A stretch of 8,786 nucleotides of DNA from Bradyrhizobium sp. Its GTDB lineage: Bacteria > Pseudomonadota > Alphaproteobacteria > Rhizobiales > Xanthobacteraceae. The notes below the pieces were generated by a model that had not been told where the DNA came from, made no database searches, and was given only the letters and a program-made list of their open reading frames with translations. Positions 1 to 6,069 of the stretch are shown piece after piece; positions within the stretch are counted from its first letter, which is position 1; each line of letters opens with the position of its first letter. Both the position numbers and the translations under genes were made by a program. The stretch is taken from NCBI GenBank assembly GCA_028290165.1, contig JAQGKJ010000790.1, forward strand, positions 1-8,786, written 5' to 3'.

Positions 1-92
1 CGCCTGGAATTGGCTGTTTGAAAATTGAAATCGGGAATTGGAGTGCGCGGCAACCGCGATCCGGATCACCTCGCATCCGCTTGCTCGGTGCA

Positions 93-174
93 CCTCTCCC
101 AATCGAAGTCGGATATATCCGACTTCGACAGTTTAAAGGCCCAACTCGGATAGACCCGAGTTGGGTGGGAGAGG
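93..174. repeat. Structured palindromic intergenic repeat (outer stem enclosing two hairpins)
   Basis: Three nested inverted repeats are visible. An 8-bp outer stem pairs 93-100 (cctctccc) with 167-174 (gggagagg). Inside it, 103-128 is a perfect 26-bp palindrome centred on atat. Then 140-149 (cccaactcgg) pairs perfectly with 156-165 (ccgagttggg) across a 6-nt loop. The layout is a three-way junction with two hairpin arms. The compactness and the symmetric outer stem suggest a mobile REP/MITE-like intergenic element, as I recall in Bradyrhizobiaceae, but family membership was not checked. It lies just downstream of the minus-strand matB remnant, so its hairpins could also end transcription from the CoA-transferase gene; no long T-run supports that. 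The rest of 1-225 shows no gene, only a small gatccggatc palindrome at 58-67. Confidence 0.7.
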
Positions 175-225
175 GAGCTCACCGCCGTTGCCGGGGCTAC
201 GATGCTTCACGACGACGGGAAGCAG

Positions 226-468
226 CTACTTCGAATAAATCTTCGCGTAGGTATCGCGCAGGATATTCTTCTGCACCTTGCCCATGGCGTTGCGCGGCAG
301 TTCGTCGACGACGATCACGCGTTTCGGCATCTTGAATTTTGCCAGGCGGCCGTTGAGCACCGTGGGTTCATCGACCGCAGCATTCTTGTCGCAGATCACC
401 ACCGCAGTGACGCCCTCGCCGAAGTCGGCATGCGGTACGCCGATCACGGCGGACACGATCACGCCCGG
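226..468 (-). pseudogene. matB: 3' remnant of malonyl-CoA synthetase (MatB-like acyl-CoA synthetase)
   Basis: About 80 codons encode the C-terminal subdomain of an ANL-family acyl-CoA synthetase, ending at a TAG stop (226-228). Recognisable stretches are PGVIVSAVIGVPHADFGEG, then AKFKMPKRVIVVDELPRN, then MGKVQKN, which holds the catalytic lysine of the A10 motif. This wording is typical of MatB, which makes malonyl-CoA from malonate, CoA and ATP. Family members are about 500 residues, so the ATP-binding N-terminal domain and most of the protein are missing. The block begins immediately after the CoA-transferase stop codon and in the same reading frame. A GTG at 460-462 could serve as a start, but no product from it could be a working synthetase. 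The segment around EPTVLNGRLAKF looks a few residues shorter than I would expect, perhaps a second small deletion. It is most likely a deletion remnant. A different short- or medium-chain acyl-CoA synthetase as the parent is possible. Confidence 0.8.
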
Positions 469-1662
469 CTAGATCGTTTCGCTGCGCGCCAGTTCCTCGA
501 CTTCGCCGGCGCTGTAGCCGAGCAGGTCGGTCAGGATCTCGCGCGTATGCTCGCCGAGCCTGGGCGGGGCGGCGTAGGTATCGAGCGGGGTCGCGCTGAG
601 ATGCATCGGATTCTTGATGTTTTTGACGACGCCGACGCCGGCACCGGCATGTGGCATCTCGGCGATCATGTCGCGCGACTTCAAGAGGTCGCTCTCGCAG
701 ACTTCGCCGACCGTCCTGATCGCGCCGCTGGGAATACCCGCGGCATCCATCAATGGCAGCCATTCATCGCGGGCTCGCTGCTTGATGACGTTCTTGACGA
801 TAGGAACCAGGATATCGCGATTGCGGACACGGTCCGCCGCCTTGGCGAAGCGGGGATCGTCGGTCAGTTCAGGCCGCTCGACGGCGCTGCAGAACCGCTT
901 CCACAATTCGTCATTGGCGACGCCGAGGCTGATCCAGCCATCGCTCGCTTCGAAGGTCTCATAGGGCACGATGGTGGCGTGCGCATTGCCACGGCGCTTC
1001 GGCGACACGCCGGTGGCGAAATAGATGCTGGCATTGAAGCTGAGCAGCGACGCGACGGCCTCATACATTGAAACCGAAACATGCTGACCGTGCCCGGTCA
1101 CCTTGGAGGCGTACAGGGCGGCGAGAATGCCCTGCGATCCGTTCAGTCCGGATACCAGATCGGCGATCGAGGTGCCGACCTTATAGGGCGCTCCGTCGGC
1201 CGCGCCGGTCAGGTCCTGGATGCCGGCTTCGCCCTGCACAATGACATCGTAACCGGGGCGGTCTTTCTGCAAGCCGGTGTTGCCGAACCCGGAAATCGAG
1301 CAATACACCAAGGCCGGGCGGCGAGCGCTTACGGCGGCGTAACCGAAGCCAAGACGGTCCATCGCGCCCGGCCGAAAATTTTCAACCAGGACATCCGAAA
1401 TGTCGATCAGCCGCCACAGCACCTCGCGGCCGCGCTCGCTTTTCATATCGAGCGTAATGCTTTTTTTGTTGCGGTTGACCGATAGAAAATAGGCCGCTTC
1501 GTCGCCTTGATAGGGAGGCGCGAACGCTCTGGTGTCGTCACCCTCGCCCGGCCGCTCGACCTTGATCACCTCGGCGCCGAGATCGCCGAGCTGCATGGTG
1601 CAGAACGGCCCCGAAAGCACCCGGGTGAGATCGACAACACGTAATCCTTCAAGCGGGCGCAT
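469..1662 (-). CDS. CaiB/BaiF (class III) CoA-transferase
   Basis: This 397-residue protein has the usual length of a formyl-CoA transferase-type class III CoA-transferase, which moves CoA between acyl-CoA and a free carboxylic acid through an aspartyl-anhydride intermediate in the cytoplasm. The N-terminus (LEGLRVVDLTRVLSGPFC, then LGAEVIKVERPG) is the standard CoA-binding opening. NRNKKSITLD (63-72) and VLVENFRPGAMDRLG (91-105) are family hallmarks. The catalytic aspartate is Asp168 in KVGTSIADLVSG, matching Asp169 of the oxalobacter enzyme. The C-terminus contains GEHTREIL (370-377). The ATG at 1660-1662 gives the canonical N-terminus; a weak gagg lies about 12 nt upstream. The gene is divergent from the SDR gene at 1864 and runs straight into the matB remnant, which suggests it once had a CoA-ligase partner. 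The acyl substrate cannot be predicted; malonate or another dicarboxylate is only a guess from the neighbour. Confidence 0.92.
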   Translation of the reverse strand: MRPLEGLRVVDLTRVLSGPFCTMQLGDLGAEVIKVERPGEGDDTRAFAPPYQGDEAAYFLSVNRNKKSITLDMKSERGREVLWRLIDISDVLVENFRPGAMDRLGFGYAAVSARRPALVYCSISGFGNTGLQKDRPGYDVIVQGEAGIQDLTGAADGAPYKVGTSIADLVSGLNGSQGILAALYASKVTGHGQHVSVSMYEAVASLLSFNASIYFATGVSPKRRGNAHATIVPYETFEASDGWISLGVANDELWKRFCSAVERPELTDDPRFAKAADRVRNRDILVPIVKNVIKQRARDEWLPLMDAAGIPSGAIRTVGEVCESDLLKSRDMIAEMPHAGAGVGVVKNIKNPMHLSATPLDTYAAPPRLGEHTREILTDLLGYSAGEVEELARSETI

Positions 1663-1702
1663 GCGCTTCTTGCCTCATTTTGCTGCGAAAGAAATTTCGG
1701 GA

Positions 1703-1754
1703 AAACCGGCCGGCTCCCATACCACGCCCTCAACTTGCATTTCAAACCGGCCGG
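1703..1754. repeat. Pair of 11-bp direct repeats (aaaccggccgg) in divergent intergenic region
   Basis: The 201-bp region between the two divergent genes contains aaaccggccgg twice, at 1703-1713 and 1744-1754. Each copy holds the 8-bp palindrome ccggccgg. The copies start 41 bp apart, close to four helical turns, so they would face the same side of the DNA. This spacing and position suit a pair of operator sites for a regulator of one or both genes, but no regulator gene is in the window and chance is possible in GC-rich DNA. I see no convincing sigma-70 promoter hexamers here. Confidence 0.4.
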
Positions 1755-1850
1755 AAAACAGATTGGCGTTTATCGGGGCATTCATGCATCATTCCGGAGG
1801 GCGGGTGCGGTCCGAGGATTCAATAGCAAAAACGCCCTTCATAAAGCAAC

Positions 1851-1855
1851 GGAGA
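1851..1855 (+). promoter_or_regulatory. Ribosome binding site of the SDR gene (decides start)
   Basis: GGAGA lies 8 nt before the ATG at 1864. The reading frame is open back to an ATG at 1735, but the extra 43 residues are unlike an SDR N-terminus. The Shine-Dalgarno sequence therefore fixes the start at 1864. Confidence 0.75.
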
Positions 1856-1863
1856 CAGTTTGC

Positions 1864-2625
1864 ATGTCAAATAACGGGAAACGCGTGGCCTGGGTGACCG
1901 GCGGCGGCAGCGGGATCGGCGAGGCCGGGGCGGAGGCACTCGCCGCGGATGGCTGGATCGTCGTGGTTTCGGGACGCCGCAAGGATGCGCTGGACGCGGT
2001 GGTGGCAAAGATTACCAAGAGCGGCGGCAGGGCCGAGGCGATCGCGCTCGACGTCAGCAAAGCTGCCGACGTGAACAAGGCTGCGGAGCAAATTTTGGCC
2101 AAACACGGCCGCATCGACCTCCTGGTCAACAGCGCCGGCATCAACGTGCCGAAGCGAAGCTGGGCCGACATGGAGCTCGAAGGCTGGGACAAACTGGTCG
2201 AGATCAATCTCAACGGCGTGTTGTATTGCATGCGTGCGGTGTTGCCGGCGATGCGAAAGCAGAAGGACGGCTGCATCATCAACGTCGCGTCCTGGGCAGG
2301 CCGTCATGTCTCGAAAATGCCGGGCCCCGCCTACACCACGACAAAGCATGCGGTGCTGGCGCTGACCCATTCCTTCAACATGGATGAATGCGTCAACGGC
2401 TTGCGCGCCTGCTGCCTGTCGCCCGGCGAGGTGGCGACCCCGATCCTGAAACTGCGGCCGGTGGTGCCGAGCGAAGAGGAACAAGCCCGCATGCTGCAGT
2501 CCGAAGACCTCGGCCGCACCATCGCCTTCGTCGCCAGCATGCCGCCGCGGGTCTGCATGAACGAGATTCTGATCAGCCCGACCTGGAACAGGGGATTCAT
2601 CCAGACGCCGCATAGTCGGGATTAG
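1864..2625 (+). CDS. SDR-family NAD(P)-dependent oxidoreductase
   Basis: This 253-residue protein is a classical short-chain dehydrogenase/reductase, a single Rossmann-fold domain of about 250 residues. The cofactor motif TGGGSGIG is at 12-19. Asp63 in ALDVS contacts the adenine, NSAG is at 89-92, and Asn115 in EINLNG is structural. The catalytic triad is Ser143, Tyr157 and Lys161 (YTTTK), all present. A PG motif follows in LSPGEVATPI (186-195). Arginines after the second strand (VVSGRR, 35-39) favour NADP(H), though not decisively. The start at 1864 was chosen from the Shine-Dalgarno sequence and family length. It is divergent from the CoA-transferase gene and may share regulation with it. 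It probably oxidises or reduces a hydroxyl or keto group on a small molecule or acyl-CoA; the substrate cannot be read from the sequence. Confidence 0.93.
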   Translation: MSNNGKRVAWVTGGGSGIGEAGAEALAADGWIVVVSGRRKDALDAVVAKITKSGGRAEAIALDVSKAADVNKAAEQILAKHGRIDLLVNSAGINVPKRSWADMELEGWDKLVEINLNGVLYCMRAVLPAMRKQKDGCIINVASWAGRHVSKMPGPAYTTTKHAVLALTHSFNMDECVNGLRACCLSPGEVATPILKLRPVVPSEEEQARMLQSEDLGRTIAFVASMPPRVCMNEILISPTWNRGFIQTPHSRD

Positions 2626-2636
2626 TGTCTCCGAGA

Positions 2637-2797
2637 CGTCCCCGCGAAAGCGGGGACCCATAACCACCGATGGTAGTAGCCTGCGGGATAGCGGCTCGAG
2701 CCCGGATCAACACGAACATCGGTGGTCATGGGTCCCGGCTCGCGCGGAGCCTGTCATCGGGCGCGCATTCGCGCGACCCGTTGGCTTGGCGGGGACG
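2637..2797. repeat. Composite intergenic inverted-repeat element (REP/MITE-like)
   Basis: The ends are inverted repeats: cgtccccgc (2637-2645) and gcggggacg (2789-2797). Inside, 2642-2672 pairs with 2717-2747 over about 31 bp with 4 mismatches; the core 2653-2672 against 2717-2736 matches 19 of 20. A small cgcgc-rich hairpin lies near 2760-2780. Short open frames reading MVMGP arise from both arms on opposite strands and are not genes. The wording (cccgcgaaagcggggaccca) is one I recall as a repeated intergenic element in Bradyrhizobium-type genomes, not verified here. It fills much of the 371-bp gap between the SDR and fasciclin genes, and no transposase is present. Confidence 0.7.
2638..2657 (+). 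terminator. Hairpin just downstream of the SDR gene, possible terminator
   Basis: A perfect 8-bp GC-rich stem, gtccccgc (2638-2645) and gcggggac (2650-2657), closes a GAAA tetraloop 12 nt after the SDR stop codon. There is no following T-run, so intrinsic termination is doubtful. It is also the left end of the repeat element and may simply stabilise the 3' end of the mRNA. Confidence 0.3.
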
Positions 2798-2996
2798 ACG
2801 ATAAAGTGGCCCACACGTTAGCCGCCTCAAAAAGTTTCAAACCCGCAAAAATTTATTCCCTGAAACTGGCCCCAAAACCTCCCGTAGCTCGGGCCAACGG
2901 CGACGCGGTCTGATCCTCAAACGAAGCCCCGCGTCGTTGTTGCCCCTTCATCGCCGGCGGACTTCCGCCGGTCACTCAATCATCGGGAGACGATCC
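2798..2996 (+). other. Leader/promoter region of the fasciclin gene
   Basis: No gene is visible here. Two inverted repeats are present: agtttca (2833-2839) with tgaaact (2861-2867) across 21 nt in an AT-richer patch, and a tight hairpin ccggcgg-actt-ccgccgg (2954-2971) ending 13 nt before the ribosome binding site. The first could be an operator or promoter surround, the second a leader structure. I found no clear -35/-10 pair. GGGAGA at 2985-2990 is the Shine-Dalgarno sequence for the ATG at 2997. Confidence 0.4.
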
Positions 2997-3569
2997 ATGT
3001 CCAAGCGTATTGCATTGTTGTCCGCCGCCGCCCTCAGTGCGCTGATTCTCACCGCAGCCGTCGTTGCGCCCGTCAGCGCGCAAGACAAAATGATGTCCGG
3101 CGAGAAGACCGTGATGGTCGGCGGCGCCGCGATGTTCCCCTCCAAGAACATCATCCAGAATGCCGTCAACTCCAAGGACCACACCACCCTGGTCGCGGCG
3201 GTGAAGGCCGCCGGGCTGGTCGAAACGCTGGAAGGCAAGGGCCCGTTCACCGTGTTCGCGCCGACCAATGCCGCCTTCGGCAAGCTGCCGGCCGGCACGG
3301 TCGACACCCTGGTGAAGCCCGACAACAAGGCGACCCTGACCAAAATCCTGACCTATCATGTGGTTCCGGGCCGGCTCGATGCCTCCGATCTGACCGACGG
3401 CAAAAAGCTCAAAACCGCTGAGGGCGAAGAGCTGACGGTGAAGCAGGCTGACGGCAAGGTGATGATCGGCGACGCCAAGGGCGGCTGGTCGACCGTCACG
3501 ATCTCCAACGTCCATCAGTCGAACGGTGTGATCCATGTGGTCGACACCGTGCTGATGCCGGCGTCCTGA
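2997..3569 (+). CDS. Secreted fasciclin (FAS1)-domain protein
   Basis: This 190-residue protein has a Sec signal peptide: positive MSKR, a hydrophobic core to about residue 25, and a predicted cut after VSA at 28-29. The rest is one FAS1 domain (about 49-188). The H1 motif is FTVFAPTNAAF (84-94), the YH motif is LTYHVVPG (118-125), and the H2 motif is NGVIHVVDTVLMP (176-188). Bacterial single-FAS1 proteins are periplasmic or surface proteins linked to adhesion or to stress and redox operons; the exact role is unknown. The frame is open upstream to 2937, but GGGAGA 6 nt before 2997 and the immediate signal peptide fix this start. A terminator follows, so it is probably transcribed separately from the cytochrome/Mo-enzyme pair downstream. 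Confidence 0.93.
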   Translation: MSKRIALLSAAALSALILTAAVVAPVSAQDKMMSGEKTVMVGGAAMFPSKNIIQNAVNSKDHTTLVAAVKAAGLVETLEGKGPFTVFAPTNAAFGKLPAGTVDTLVKPDNKATLTKILTYHVVPGRLDASDLTDGKKLKTAEGEELTVKQADGKVMIGDAKGGWSTVTISNVHQSNGVIHVVDTVLMPAS

Positions 3570-3584
3570 CACCACGCGCGGGCG

Positions 3585-3613
3585 GCGAGCCGGGCAGCCC
3601 GGCTCGCATTTTT
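3585..3613 (+). terminator. Intrinsic terminator of the fasciclin gene
   Basis: A perfect 10-bp stem, gcgagccggg (3585-3594) and cccggctcgc (3598-3607), with a CAG loop is followed by A and five Ts (3609-3613). It lies 15 nt after the fasciclin stop codon, a textbook rho-independent layout. Confidence 0.85.
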
Positions 3614-3683
3614 GTGACCGCGATGCCCGCAAGGCATCGATCTTAAAGTTGCGATGGCAGTAACGAAGCAGAGGTTCCTGGCG

Positions 3684-3689
3684 TATAAT
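3684..3689 (+). promoter_or_regulatory. Candidate -10 element for the cytochrome b/Mo-enzyme operon
   Basis: A consensus TATAAT lies 33 nt before the cytochrome ATG at 3723, in the short gap after the fasciclin terminator. There is no good TTGACA 17 bp upstream (taacga stands there), so the -35 is weak or activator-assisted. Transcription from here would begin near 3696, after an upstream in-frame ATG at 3654, which supports the start at 3723. Confidence 0.4.
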
Positions 3690-3722
3690 CGACGTACCGA
3701 CTTTTCTAGCGATGGAACGGAC

Positions 3723-4352
3723 ATGTCCAGCCTAGCAGCCAGCGACGAGCATAGTGTGCCCACCACGGCCAAAATCATTCAGCCGGCGTGGGTGCGGACC
3801 GTGCACTGGATCAACGCCTTCGCGATGATCCTGATGATCATGTCGGGATGGCAGATCTATAACGCCTCGCCGCTGTTCGGCTTCAGTTTCTCGAGGTCGA
3901 TTACGCTGGGCGGCTGGCTCGGCGGCGCGCTCCTCTGGCATTTCGCGGCGATGTGGCTGCTGATGGTCAACGGCCTCGTCTATCTCACGCTCGGCTTTGC
4001 CACCGGCCGCTTCCGCAAAAAACTGCTGCCGATCACCCCTGGCGGCGTGATTTCGGACGCCAGGGCGGCGCTGACCGGCAAACTGTCGCACGAGGATCTC
4101 TCCCGATATAATTACGTGCAGAAGCTGCTTTATGCCGGCATCATCGTGGTCGGCGTCCTCATCGTGCTGTCGGGAATTTCGATCTGGAAGCCGGTGCAGT
4201 TCCAATATCTGACGGCATTGTTCGGCGGCTATGATGTGGCGCGTTACGTCCACTTCTTTTGCATGTCGGCGATTTGCGCATTCCTGATCGTGCACGTCGC
4301 GCTGGCGGTGCTGGTGCCGAAAAGCCTGCGCGCCATGATCATCGGGCGCTAG
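3723..4352 (+). CDS. Cytochrome b561-type membrane cytochrome b (redox partner of Mo enzyme)
   Basis: This 209-residue protein has four predicted membrane helices (about 27-46, 66-91, 135-155, 172-197). His28 in TVHWIN (helix 1), His73 in LLWHFAAM (helix 2), and His177 and His191 (helix 4) are candidate haem ligands. The HxxxxxxxxxxxxxH spacing in helix 4 is typical of dihaem cytochromes b of the bacterial b561/Ni-hydrogenase group. It would carry electrons between the membrane quinone pool and a periplasmic enzyme. The next gene begins 21 nt later and encodes a molybdopterin oxidoreductase, the obvious partner. The start was set at 3723; an in-frame ATG at 3654 adds 23 residues unlike a cytochrome b N-terminus and lies upstream of the likely promoter. 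A weak TGGA precedes the ATG. It is unlike MsrQ/YedZ, which is a ferric-reductase-type protein. Confidence 0.88.
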   Translation: MSSLAASDEHSVPTTAKIIQPAWVRTVHWINAFAMILMIMSGWQIYNASPLFGFSFSRSITLGGWLGGALLWHFAAMWLLMVNGLVYLTLGFATGRFRKKLLPITPGGVISDARAALTGKLSHEDLSRYNYVQKLLYAGIIVVGVLIVLSGISIWKPVQFQYLTALFGGYDVARYVHFFCMSAICAFLIVHVALAVLVPKSLRAMIIGR

Positions 4353-4373
4353 TCATTCTTTGGGAGGAACACG

Positions 4374-5159
4374 ATGGGCCGACTTCGCTCGCTTCTGATC
4401 CCCGGCGTCGACAAGCAGCTCCTGGTCCGGGACGCGGTCAAGGCAATGCCGGATCTCGCGCGCCGCCGTTTCATCGCTAGCGGCGCCAGTTTCGGCGCGC
4501 TGACGCTGTTGACCGGCTGCGACGTCTCCGACAGTTTTTCGGCCGAAGAGATGCTCAAAAAGGTCTCGAAATTCAATGACGGCGTGCAGGCCTTGATCTT
4601 CAACCCCGATGCGCTGGCACCGACGTTTCCGGAAAGCGCGATCACAAAGCCGTTCCCGTTCAACGCCTATTACGATCTTGACGATGCGCCCACCATCAAC
4701 GGCAAGGACTGGAAGTTCGAGGTGCGCGGGCTCGTCGACAACAAGAGATTTTGGACGCTGGAGGAACTCTACAAGCTGCCGCAGGTCAAGCAGGTCACCC
4801 GCCATATCTGCGTCGAGGGCTGGAGCGCGATCGGAAGCTGGACCGGCACGCCGCTGCGCGATTTCCTGAAGCTGGTCGGCGCCGACACCCGGGCGAAATA
4901 TTGCTGGTTCCAGTGCGCCGACAGCGAGGGTTACAACTCACCGCTCGACATGCGCACCGCGCTGCACCCACAGACCCAGATGACGTTCAAATTCGGCGAC
5001 GAAATCCTCCCCAGAGCCTACGGCTATCCGATGAAGATCAGAGTGCCGACCAAACTCGGGTTCAAGAATCCGAAATACGTCATCTCGATGGAAGTCACTA
5101 ACGACTACAAGGGCGGCTACTGGGAAGACCAGGGCTACAATTCGTTCAGCGGCAGCTGA
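4374..5159 (+). CDS. Tat-exported molybdopterin-dependent oxidoreductase (sulfite oxidase/YedY fold), probable lipoprotein
   Basis: This 261-residue protein has a twin-arginine signal, ARRRFIA at 29-35, after an unusually long ~29-residue n-region. A hydrophobic stretch leads to the lipobox LTGC with Cys49; Asp50 follows at +2. The mature part is a single molybdopterin-binding domain (about 95-245). Cys146 in RHICVEGW is the expected molybdenum ligand. There is no C-terminal dimerisation domain as in sulfite oxidase proper, so it resembles monomeric YedY/MsrP. The product is likely periplasmic, folded with its cofactor before export and tethered to the inner membrane beside the cytochrome encoded 21 nt upstream. 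GGGAGG (4362-4367) lies 6 nt before the ATG. The substrate is unknown; sulfite or oxidised methionine are family precedents, not evidence. It ends 45 bp from the convergent TIM-barrel gene. Confidence 0.92.
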   Translation: MGRLRSLLIPGVDKQLLVRDAVKAMPDLARRRFIASGASFGALTLLTGCDVSDSFSAEEMLKKVSKFNDGVQALIFNPDALAPTFPESAITKPFPFNAYYDLDDAPTINGKDWKFEVRGLVDNKRFWTLEELYKLPQVKQVTRHICVEGWSAIGSWTGTPLRDFLKLVGADTRAKYCWFQCADSEGYNSPLDMRTALHPQTQMTFKFGDEILPRAYGYPMKIRVPTKLGFKNPKYVISMEVTNDYKGGYWEDQGYNSFSGS

Positions 5160-5204
5160 GCAAGCTGACGCGCGCGCCACGGTTTCGCAACGAAGCGCCC
5201 TCCT

Positions 5205-6017
5205 TCAGGGCATCGCGGCCAGAAGCTGCACCGTCGCGTCGTGAACGCGACGAGCCACGGCTTCTGGACCTTCCAGGGCCGTCCGGCGCTGCATCGGTAT
5301 TTCGAGCGTAATCTGGGTGTGGTCCGGCATTCGCGCCAGAATGGCGGCGATATCGATACCGCCCTCGCCGGGCGGCAGCCGCTCCGCGCGCGCCGTATGC
5401 AGAAGTCCCTCAACCGTCGTCGGTTTCTCCGAAGGTGCATCGCAGACATGAACCATAGGGAGCCACGCGGCCGGGATCGCCTCGAGTTCGCTTAGCGAAC
5501 TGCCCGATCGATCAAAATGCAGCGTATCCACGAGAATGCCGACATTCGGGCACGAGGCCGCAGCGACAATCTTCGCAACGGTCGCGAGGTCAGGCACCGT
5601 GGTCCAGGGAAAAAATTCCAGCAGTGCTGACAATCCATAGCGTTCCGCGAGGTTTGCGATGGCGCCCAGCCGGTCCGACAGCCGCGCATGGTCGCTATCG
5701 TAGGGCGCCGTCAGGATGTGGCGTGCGCCGAGCTCGGCGCCGGTGGCAATAAATGGCTCCAGCGTCGCTACATCCGTCTCCGGCGTGATCTGGACGAGCT
5801 CGATGTCGGAGAGCCGGAGGCCTGTGTCCGCCAGCGCTGCCTTCGTTTCGCGCATCATGACCGCGTCGTTCATGAGGGGATAGCCGGGACTGTCTTTGTT
5901 CACTGCGATCAGCCGCAGGCCGACCGCCCGATAGCCGGTTCGCGCCGCCACGCGCACCATCTCCGGCGGCGGGAGCGACAACACCGTGAGGTGCGAAAGC
6001 GACAAGTCAGAACGCAC
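5205..6017 (-). CDS. TIM-barrel sugar phosphate isomerase/epimerase-like protein
   Basis: This 270-residue protein belongs to the xylose isomerase-like TIM-barrel (AP endonuclease 2) superfamily. From the 6017 start, likely divalent-metal ligands are Glu134 (LLEFFPW), Asp164 (ILVDTLH, with His167), His190 (MVHVCD) and Glu239 (ITLEIPM). A glycine-rich LPPGEGGIDI (215-224) is typical of the family. An earlier in-frame GTG at 6075-6077 would add 20 residues and overlap the quiC stop by 8 bp. It has no Shine-Dalgarno sequence, and the extra residues are Cys-rich and unlike the fold. The GTG at 6015-6017 has AAAAGGA 7 nt upstream and starts just before the first strand (LSLSHLTVL). It is the last gene of the livGF-quiC operon. 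It may be an isomerase, dehydratase or epimerase acting on the imported compound; the exact reaction is unknown. Confidence 0.88.
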   Translation of the reverse strand: MRSDLSLSHLTVLSLPPPEMVRVAARTGYRAVGLRLIAVNKDSPGYPLMNDAVMMRETKAALADTGLRLSDIELVQITPETDVATLEPFIATGAELGARHILTAPYDSDHARLSDRLGAIANLAERYGLSALLEFFPWTTVPDLATVAKIVAAASCPNVGILVDTLHFDRSGSSLSELEAIPAAWLPMVHVCDAPSEKPTTVEGLLHTARAERLPPGEGGIDIAAILARMPDHTQITLEIPMQRRTALEGPEAVARRVHDATVQLLAAMP

Positions 6018-6024
6018 AGCGATA

Positions 6025-6031
6025 TCCTTTT
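6025..6031 (-). promoter_or_regulatory. Ribosome binding site supporting the internal GTG start
   Basis: On the minus strand AAAAGGA ends 7 nt before the GTG at 6015-6017. No comparable sequence precedes the earlier GTG at 6075-6077. This decides the start of the TIM-barrel gene. Confidence 0.65.
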
Positions 6032-6069
6032 CGAGGCAACGGCATCCGTCATTGCAGGCAGACCCGGGG

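Noticed and set aside
226..462. Independent small gene starting at GTG 460-462
   Set aside because: The peptide is only the C-terminal subdomain of a ~500-residue synthetase and begins mid-domain, so a decay remnant is more economical than a new gene.
202..1071. 289-codon open frame on the plus strand
   Set aside because: It lies antisense to the CoA-transferase and matB remnant, which have clear family motifs. Its translation is Asp/Arg/His-rich, as expected of a shadow frame in GC-rich DNA.
1735..1863. 43-residue N-terminal extension of the SDR
   Set aside because: There is no family resemblance and no ribosome binding site at 1735, whereas GGAGA precedes the ATG at 1864. The segment also contains the repeated 11-mer expected of regulatory DNA.
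2722..2913. 63-codon open frame starting MVMGP
   Set aside because: It starts inside the inverted-repeat element, and the mirror arm gives a similar peptide on the other strand. It is a repeat artefact.
5153..5211. Possible bidirectional terminator between the convergent genes
   Set aside because: Only 5-bp stems are present (cagct/agctg at 5153-5167 and gccct/agggc at 5197-5211) without T-runs. Too weak to call.
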